A DNA stretch of 64,000 bases. Source: Cenococcum geophilum 1.58 (Eukaryota > Ascomycota > Dothideomycetes > Gloniales > Gloniaceae). The translations under genes and the position numbers were made by a program. The DNA is taken from positions 3,911,640 through 3,975,639 of the forward strand of contig KV748181.1 of NCBI GenBank assembly GCA_001692895.1, given 5' to 3'. How positions within the stretch are numbered: the stretch's first letter is position 1; each line of letters opens with the position of its first letter. The notes below the pieces were generated by a model. That model made no database searches. It was not told the origin of the DNA and saw only the letters and a list, made by a program, of their open reading frames with translations. This document shows, one piece after another, positions 57,430-64,000 of this stretch.

Positions 57430-59940
57430 AATAAAAAAGCTATTTATATATTGTAATAAAAATAGAATAAACCTATTTTAACTAGAAAATGCTTTAATAT
57501 ACCTAAAAAGGCTAAAGTTAAAGGCGATAGATTCTAAGTTAGAGCGCGACTTATCTCTCTTTAACGAGAAATAGAGTTACTTTTATGGGGATATAAAGAT
57601 CCGCTTATTGTTTCTAAAGTTTAAGGACTAGAAGGTTAAAGGAGCTTAGACCCTTAATTAGGAAAACGTTCTCCAACTTATTAACATCTTTGAGATAGAA
57701 GGCTACTACCGCTTAGAGCCGGAACACTATATATTAGCTCTAATTAGTTAAGAAACCCTTAATAAAGGTTTGTATAAGTCTGACTTAATATAGGTAGGTC
57801 TTTTAGACTGTTAAAGTAAGCTGCTAAAACTACTGCTCGATAATAACTCTATAGTGGTTTACTTATATAGTTAATATTGCATTAAAGTAGGTAAAGCTTA
57901 CCTTACCCTAAGGGAAAAGTGGTGGGTTATAAGGTTGTATTTTAATAGTAAGTTAACCTAAGGTATAGAATAACGTAATCTAAAACTAATCTATAAAGGC
58001 CTTCTATTAAGTTATATCTTAGAACTTTAAACGGAATATTTAAATAAACGCCTATTCTACGACGGCGATATATTTTGATACCTTTAATATTTCTAGCGTC
58101 GCGTAGATCTTATATAAGAAAATAAATGGCTTTCTAGGCTTTCTGAAAGCAAAAAAAAGGATATTAAAAAACTGCTTAAAAAAATGCCGCGTCTCCGCGA
58201 TGCATTTAATAACCTTTTTCTACTTATTAGGCTTTAGCCGGCACTTTAGCTGGGCACTTTGCATTGTATCCTTACTTTAAAATGCAATAAGGTAATTATA
58301 ATAATTAAAGCCGGCTAAAATTTATAACTAATATTATGCAGGAGCTTATTTACTATCTTAACTATATTTATAGTTTATAGTTATATATACTTAACAATGA
58401 TAAAGCCCTTATACCTCTCTTAAATTCTTATATAGTTTTTCTTATTAAGCTTCTTATTCCCTAAGGTTCGTTATATAATAGATTAAAGATTGAAAATCTT
58501 ATAAAGGATAGTTAACTCTTTTTAGCCGTTATTTCTTACTAAGTATAAAGCGGAATCTTAGAGCGCCTAAAGAATTTCCTAAAACGAATTCCTTCTCTGT
58601 ATACATTTTTTAAGAATATAAAATATCTTAAACCGTGCTCTAAGGTAGTTAAAAGACTTCTGCCAAATAAATTTAAAGGTATAGTGTGGATAGCTATGGG
58701 ATAAGCCTATTTGGGATTAAATTAAGGCTAAATAAGTATATAAACAGCAGAAAGCGTTTACACTATAGAAGAAAGTAATTTAAAGGAATTAAACTTCAGG
58801 CTTGGCTACCTGCAAATTTAGCTTTTTGTTATATGATACTTTCCTTAACTTACTAGCATAATACCCCAGAAGGACCTTAGTAAGCCTAAACTAGAGGTCA
58901 AGCTATGCGATATATTATAGGAATAGCTGGGATTCCTTGCATAAAGACTAGGCTTTAGCTCTGATGAGATCACTCGGTTAATATATATAAATTATATGGA
59001 GAATATAATAGAAGACTTCCTTAGTATAACTTACCTTGGAACTCTCTCTAAGCTTAAGCCAAGTCTTATACTTTAACAAGTGTAGTAGATTTGTTAAATA
59101 ATTAGAGATATACTAAGTCGCCATCCTTATATAAGTTTCCCATTTCTTATAAATAACTCTATTTATTAGCCAAAAATATACCAATATAGTCGACCGTTTG
59201 AACAATCCTATATTGCTAATAGGAAATATTTATTTATTAAAAATATGAACAGTTAGCAGCCTATTTAGGTAAAGCAATATACCTTAACGTTTTATATTAA
59301 GCGAGATATATTCCATACTTTTTTTAGGGTTCCCGATAAACCTTTAGAGCCGCTTATTTAAAGACTAAGCGGTAGGCCACTAGGCACTCTCTTAAACCCT
59401 AACTTAGAGCCTCCCTTAAGCTTTAACTTAGGAGCCTTAGGCCCTAGTATAGGGAACCCCTTAGGTCGTAACACGGAGAATATGATAAACCCCAAGTTAG
59501 AAGCTAGTTAAAGGCTAACTACTAACGTACCCTTAAGCGAGAATGACCTAATACCCTTACCCGATAACTTTACGTTCTTAGAAATAATTTAGGAAAAGCC
59601 AATTATTCTATATCTTTATATAAATTGTAGGCTTTATATATTCTCAGCGTTGTCTCTAAGATTTAAATCCACTTTAGTAGATTTAGTGAATACTAGGCAC
59701 AATTTTTTTATTGCCAATGGAGAGCGTTTTAAGTAGATAGGTATAGGAGGTATAGGGGAGATAAAAAAAGGGTTGGTCTTTATAGGGGATATGAATAGGC
59801 TAGGGGGAAATACTTAGTCCTTAAATCCAATTCCCAATGAAATAGCCTATAAGATACGCCGAATCTCTTATTTTATTCAAAGTGGAGATAATATAGATAC
59901 TCTACTGCGTCAATGGCCTTTTAACTGGATCCCTAAATAA
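57430..59940 (+). pseudogene. DUF3723-family protein relic
   Basis: A plus-strand frame of about 830 codons, broken by TAG/TAA. The N-terminal region reads LINIFEIEGYYRLEPEHYIL, the family-like order 'gene-name-free' helix then EPEHYI. Then come LKLLLDNNSIVVYLY-like sequence, KVGKAYLTLREKWWVIRLYF, LSRLSESKKKDIKKLLKKMP and RLRDAFNNLFLLI, which match what I know of DUF3723 proteins (an H-R-L-E-A-like box followed by a W-W-x-V-x-L-Y strand). The C-terminal region (59300-59900) has the Pro/Leu-rich linker LSGRPLGTLLNPNLEPPLSF. DUF3723 has no established biochemical role but is a recurrent Starship cargo family. A stop-rich stretch at 58300-58700 may hold a frameshift. Confidence 0.65.
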
Positions 59941-60148
59941 ATGTATATATTTTTAGATATCTTATATATAGTGTTAAAAGAGCTGTTTTAAATTTATATA
60001 ATATTCTAATATTTGTTTTATTTTAAGAATTCTTTTTTTAGAAGAAGCATATATATATATTATAGTAAAGCATAATTTTTTAATAAAGAGAAAAATGTCT
60101 TTATAAAGACGGGTTACTGAATTCCTAGTATATAAAAAAAACGCCAAA

Positions 60149-61090
60149 ATGATTAAACCTACTATAAATAAGGATCAGGATCGGCCTAATACACTTATAA
60201 AACGAAAGTACATTTATAAGCGCAAGCGTATACCGTTCTATATTCCGCTTAAAGTTAATAGAGATTTAGGGCTCTTCTTATTATTATCTACCACCGATAG
60301 TAAAAAAACCGCTTTACTATTAAAGGAACTAGAGACCCTTATAGTCTTAGGAAGTCCGTAAAACTACTACCGCAAATTGCTTAAAGAAGATTAGGCAGGA
60401 CCTATGGTTATTACCTTTAAAATAAAGCCAACTTTCCCTATTGTAGTTATTAAGACAAGAGTGATAAGTAAGACAGTAAACGGTTTAGAATGCTCAAAGT
60501 TACCTCACCCTAATATTGTTAATATTCTAGAAGTATTTGAAGAGGGCGAAATGGTATATCTAATATACGAGTGCCTGTCCGTATCGTTAGCAAATATTTA
60601 GGCTAGCCCTTTTAGAATATTAGTAGAGTTTAAAATTGCTATAGTCTGCAAGGAGGTAATATAGCTATTCTATTTAAAACTAGCCTCTAATTTTAAATAT
60701 AGGTAATCTAAGGACTTCTATTTATCTATAGCATTTATATTATTTATAGCTCATTAAATTGCCAAAATCTCCTAATTTTAAGGAGTGGGGAAATTAAGAT
60801 TGGTAAGTACCTAACGGTTATCCTAAAATAAAAAGCTAATGGTTAAGCAGTAAATATAGGTAAAAGCATACTTTAAGCGGCTTTTTATTTAAAGGATGTT
60901 GATATAAAGGCTGTTAGCTGTATTATAATGTAATTAATAGAGCCTGGAACGGTTTTGTAGTAACTAACTAGCCTTACTCTATAAAACCTAGAACGCTGGT
61001 TAGATACAGCTTAGGACTTCCTTAATGGAACCTCTTTACAGCCGCTATTTTCTCTTAGTAAAGTACAGTTTCTAGGTTTTATCTCTTATT
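60149..61090 (+). pseudogene. Protein kinase-like relic downstream of DUF3723
   Basis: Plus strand. A basic lead from an ATG at 60149 (KRKYIYKRKRIPFYIPLKVN) is followed by helical sequence (KKTALLLKELETLIV). The kinase N-lobe then runs from 60404: VVIKTR (beta-3 lysine strand), LPHPNIVNILEVFEEGEMVY (60500-60560), LIYECLSVSLANI (hinge). The frame then goes through stops with EFKIAIVCKEVI. The C-lobe end near 60930-61070 shows IEPGTVL and LNGTSLQPLFSLSKV, similar to the last helices of PAK-like fungal kinases. The HRD and DFG motifs are not recognisable. It lies 200 bp after the DUF3723 relic on the same strand; such pairs may move together. Pathway unknown. Confidence 0.55.
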
Positions 61091-61600
61091 ATGGGTTTAA
61101 CGGTATAGTAGGATAAGTTTTTGCTTAAATTACCGGGCCCGTTATGCCTAATCCTATATATTTAGGTAGCTGAAAGGATAATAAGGCGGAAGTGGAAGAT
61201 ATTTCCGGCCTTATTCTAACTTTAGATACAGCGCTAAATTAGTTAGTTGTAGTATAACGTATATAGACGCTAGAATTGGTTAAGATATAACTTAGCGTGC
61301 CTAAAATATTATAGGGGGCATTAGAGCGGCTAATGCATAAGATATATAAGTTTTTACTCTTCCCACTTTTTAATAACTAAGCCCTATTATTAATAGCTAT
61401 ATATTAATTAAGAACTTTTATAATCCTTCTACTAGTTATGTCGTATATTACCACGTGAGCTAGCGTCCGATCTTAACAAATTTACTTAACTAACTAGCCG
61501 CTATAGCTACATCCTGTAAAGCAAGGCAGAAAAGTTAGAAAAGTCTCTAAACCTCTTTACGATATAATATAAGCCGTACGACGGTACCTAAAGAGGGGTG
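61091..61600. other. Unassigned, possible N-terminal part of coiled-coil relic
   Basis: No family is seen. Around 61290-61400 a plus-strand frame reads ALERLMHKIYKFLLFPLFNN, which may be the start of the protein whose coiled coil follows. Confidence 0.3.
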
Positions 61601-62068
61601 CTAGGACTACTTTAGCTAATTGTTTTATAAAGTGGTAATATACATATAAGGCGCGGCTAAAAGCATTTGCGCAGTAATAAAAGATATTAGTAAAGACCTT
61701 AGAAGACCTTAGAAAATAGGTTTAATAACTTAGAGCTAAGTAATAGTAAAGTAGGTGTGTCTATTCTAATTATTATAAGGCAATTAATAAAGAATAGGAG
61801 GAGCTGGAAAATTTCGCGTGTTAACTACAGGATATTAAAACTAGCGTTAGCGATTTAGATTATAATATATTAATTCTTAATTTTAATCACGAAATATTTA
61901 AGTGGACGGCTAGGCGATGTAATTGTGGGATAGAGGTGGTAATAAAGAAGGTCCTTAAGATTGAGGAGAGACTAAATAATATGGATAAATAGGTTAACTA
62001 GTTATTAAATGCTTTAATGGAATAGAGTATAGTTAGTGGGAATATAATCTCTAAAGTAAAACAATAAA
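61600..62068 (+). pseudogene. Coiled-coil protein relic
   Basis: A plus-strand frame of about 155 codons. A Lys/Glu/Gln-rich heptad-like region includes LRAK and SNYYKAINKE with stops at likely Q codons, then EELENFAC-LQDIKTSVSDLD, ILILNFNHEIFKWTARRCNC and GIEVVIKKVLKIEERLNNMD. It ends IVSGNIISKVKQ just before a TAA at about 62066. It is the long, alpha-helical tail of an unknown protein. It follows the kinase relic on the same strand and could be its C-terminal part or a separate gene. Confidence 0.4.
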
Positions 62069-62195
62069 CTTAATTAAAGATACGTTAAATAGCTAAAAGT
62101 ATAACTTATAGAAACACGCCTTGGGTTTAATCTAGATAAAGCTGTAACTCGCCTTTTACTTAGCTAGCAGCTTACTTATTTACGCTAGATACTTA

Positions 62196-62275
62196 CCTAG
62201 CTCACCCTAGGCGCTTACCCTAGGCGCTTATCTAGCTCACCCTAAACGCTTACCTAGCTTATACTAGACACCTTA
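62196..62275. repeat. 22-bp tandem repeat
   Basis: About 3.5 units of CGCTTACCTAGCTCACCCTAGG-like sequence, with one shortened unit (CCTAGGCGCTTACCC). Variants differ mainly by C/T. It lies in the 3' flank of the coiled-coil relic. Confidence 0.65.
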
Positions 62276-62299
62276 AGTCGCCTAATAGCCTTTATAATA

Positions 62300-64000
62300 G
62301 CCTATACCCCAATCCTTTTTTTGCTATATAGCTTAGGAACTTTTAAAAGTTCTATATAAGAAATGACTTTATTAAGATCCGTATACTTCCCTACCTCGCC
62401 TATAACGTCTTATTGTCGGCAACTCTCTATATTAGAGACGTTAATACTAGACCTACTTAAAGAACATATCCGCGAATGTTAGTACTACACACCTACACTT
62501 AAAAAGAGGTGCTTTATTAGCTAGTAACTAATTTATAACGCTGTTAATATAATATATAAGGGATTAGACGGTTAAATATACAGTAATATAAAAGAGGACA
62601 ATATGCTAGTGCGGGTAAAGTTACTGCTAAAGTATTCTATCGTTCGTAGAGTACTTTAGTTAAATACTTTAGCTAGGAATTAGATAGCGCTAAGAGATAT
62701 AACTTTATTAAAGGCCTGCGACTAAATGGAGCCAAGTTATTAAGATATAGCATTAGTTGGTTAAAAAAAGGTATATTTTGTTTCGCGGATACTAGGGTAT
62801 AACTGTAAATGGTTGCTACTGCATTGCCTCTTCAATATTAGATATATTAGGCCCCTTAGCATCCTCGGTCTTTTTTACCTTCTTTATTAACTGAGCGTAA
62901 TAGTAGACCTGTAAACTTGCCTAGGTTTGATTTAGGAATTCCTTCGCAATATCCTTCTACCGGACGTTATTACTCCTTAACAGAATTAGTTTATTATTAT
63001 CCTTTTTCGTAAACACTTATTTTGTTTGTTAGGGTGAACCTAATAATTGGGAAGATGCGGGTGAATGGGAACCTGATGATGCGCGTGAATAGGAAATCGG
63101 TTTTTAAAATAATACGGGTTGAGGGCTTCTGTGTAATAAGGTTGGATAGTTTTCTATAGGCGAGAGGTACTGGTTGTATATTTAATTCCTAATGGTAATA
63201 GTTCCGGCCTAAGTTAAACATCCTTATATAATTATTGGCTCTACTAAAGAGCGAGGAGATAGAGTGTTAGGTGATAAATGAAGCTTAGCATTTATTAGGT
63301 ATTGTAAAGTCGTCTCCTTGGGATAGATTAAAGGGTTAAGCTTGGTGAACTTCTTTAACTATAGTTCTTACTTTATTTTGGGAGGATTGTTATTATTAGA
63401 TCTAACTATAGTCCCTAGGCTACTACATTCTGGTAAATTAAGACTATTAGTCTTACTATTAGGATTAGAGGCGGGATAATTAAGACTTTCGCTCCGTATA
63501 TTTATAAGGGCCTCTATAAAGTTGTTAATATATAGTTTATAGGTTAGGGTGGGGGTTAAAGTCCTTAGGCCTAACCTATAGCATTAAATATATAATTAGG
63601 GCTTATAGTCCTAGACTCTAGTATAGAATGCATTCTAGTAAATAAAAGATGTACACTATGAGGGGGTGATGCTTAAAAACTGCTAGCGAAAGCAGAAGCT
63701 TTATATCTCGCAGTCTGGGGTAATAATTTAGAATTGCCTTTTTAGGGCTCGCTAATGCGGATAGACTTGCTAGATGCTATATACAGCCTCCAGCCACTAA
63801 CACTTATACTTTGGAGATGAGTATATTAGTGGCGATGTTTGTTATCTAAGTGAAATATTATGGAGGTAAAGGCGCCATATACTAGGTTTAAATTCGATCC
63901 TGTATACTGCAGTCTGTTACGCGGCTTAAGTATCCCTTAGACCTAGCGCTCTAGCTCGCAGATCTACTATTAAGTTGATATTCGTGCGGTATGCGCTGGT
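62300..64000. other. Unassigned decayed DNA to the window end
   Basis: No protein family or RNA gene is recognised on either strand. Short plus-strand open stretches (62400-63000) stop frequently. A 20-bp direct doublet (GATGCG(G/C)GTGAAT(G/A)GGAA) lies at about 63055-63093. The last 400 bp are less AT-rich and may belong to another repeat that continues beyond the window. Confidence 0.35.

Overview
The window looks like a RIP-type graveyard (repeat-induced point mutation, C-to-T decay) from a filamentous ascomycete. It is AT-rich and dominated by TA dinucleotides. I find no intact protein gene of ordinary composition: the longest open frame is about 254 codons and is a low-complexity Lys/Glu tract. 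Many stretches still read as a protein in one frame, interrupted almost only by TAG and TAA where CAG and CAA are expected. The two LTRs of the one dated retrotransposon differ at 23 of 216 positions by my hand count, and all 23 are transitions. Nearly all gene calls below are therefore pseudogenes recognised by family motifs, with approximate limits. I cannot name the species.

Layout. 0-2.7 kb: unassigned decayed DNA with a stem-loop and a less AT-rich block holding ambiguous bases. 2.7-6.5 kb: copy 1 of a repeat family (A) with a GC-rich front half and a protein relic ending in a chromo-like domain. 6.5-8.2 kb: relic of a second family (B) on the minus strand. 8.2-20.6 kb: unrecognised relics and small tandem repeats. 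21-26.3 kb: a small protein kinase (minus), a second B fragment (plus), a MADS-box-like fragment and an F-box protein (both plus), and an FHA-like plus kinase protein (minus). 26.9-29.6 kb: a basic unknown relic and a ferric reductase (minus). 30.0-36.8 kb: an unknown minus-strand gene split by a complete Ty3/gypsy chromovirus with 216-bp LTRs, a 5-bp target duplication, gag, protease, RT, RNase H, integrase and C-terminal chromodomain.

37.2-39.8 kb: an unknown relic and a second chromo-like gene (A3). 39.8-41.3 kb: a JmjC-domain protein (minus). 42-46 kb: unknown relics. 46.8-48.9 kb: an unrecognised Lys-rich/acidic gene, the least decayed coding DNA here. 49.4-52.9 kb: copy 2 of family A. 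53.9-56.7 kb: a patatin-like phospholipase (minus). 57.4-59.9 kb: a DUF3723 protein (plus), followed at 60.1-61.1 kb by another kinase. 61.6 kb to the end: a coiled-coil relic, a tandem repeat and unassigned sequence.

Taken together, ferric reductase, patatin-like phospholipase and DUF3723 are three of the four gene families reported as typical cargo of fungal Starship giant transposons. They sit here with kinases, an F-box, a JmjC and a MADS-like gene. I infer that the window may be the decayed interior of one or more Starship-like elements. I could not find the diagnostic captain (DUF3435 tyrosine recombinase), an NLR, or element ends, so this remains a hypothesis.
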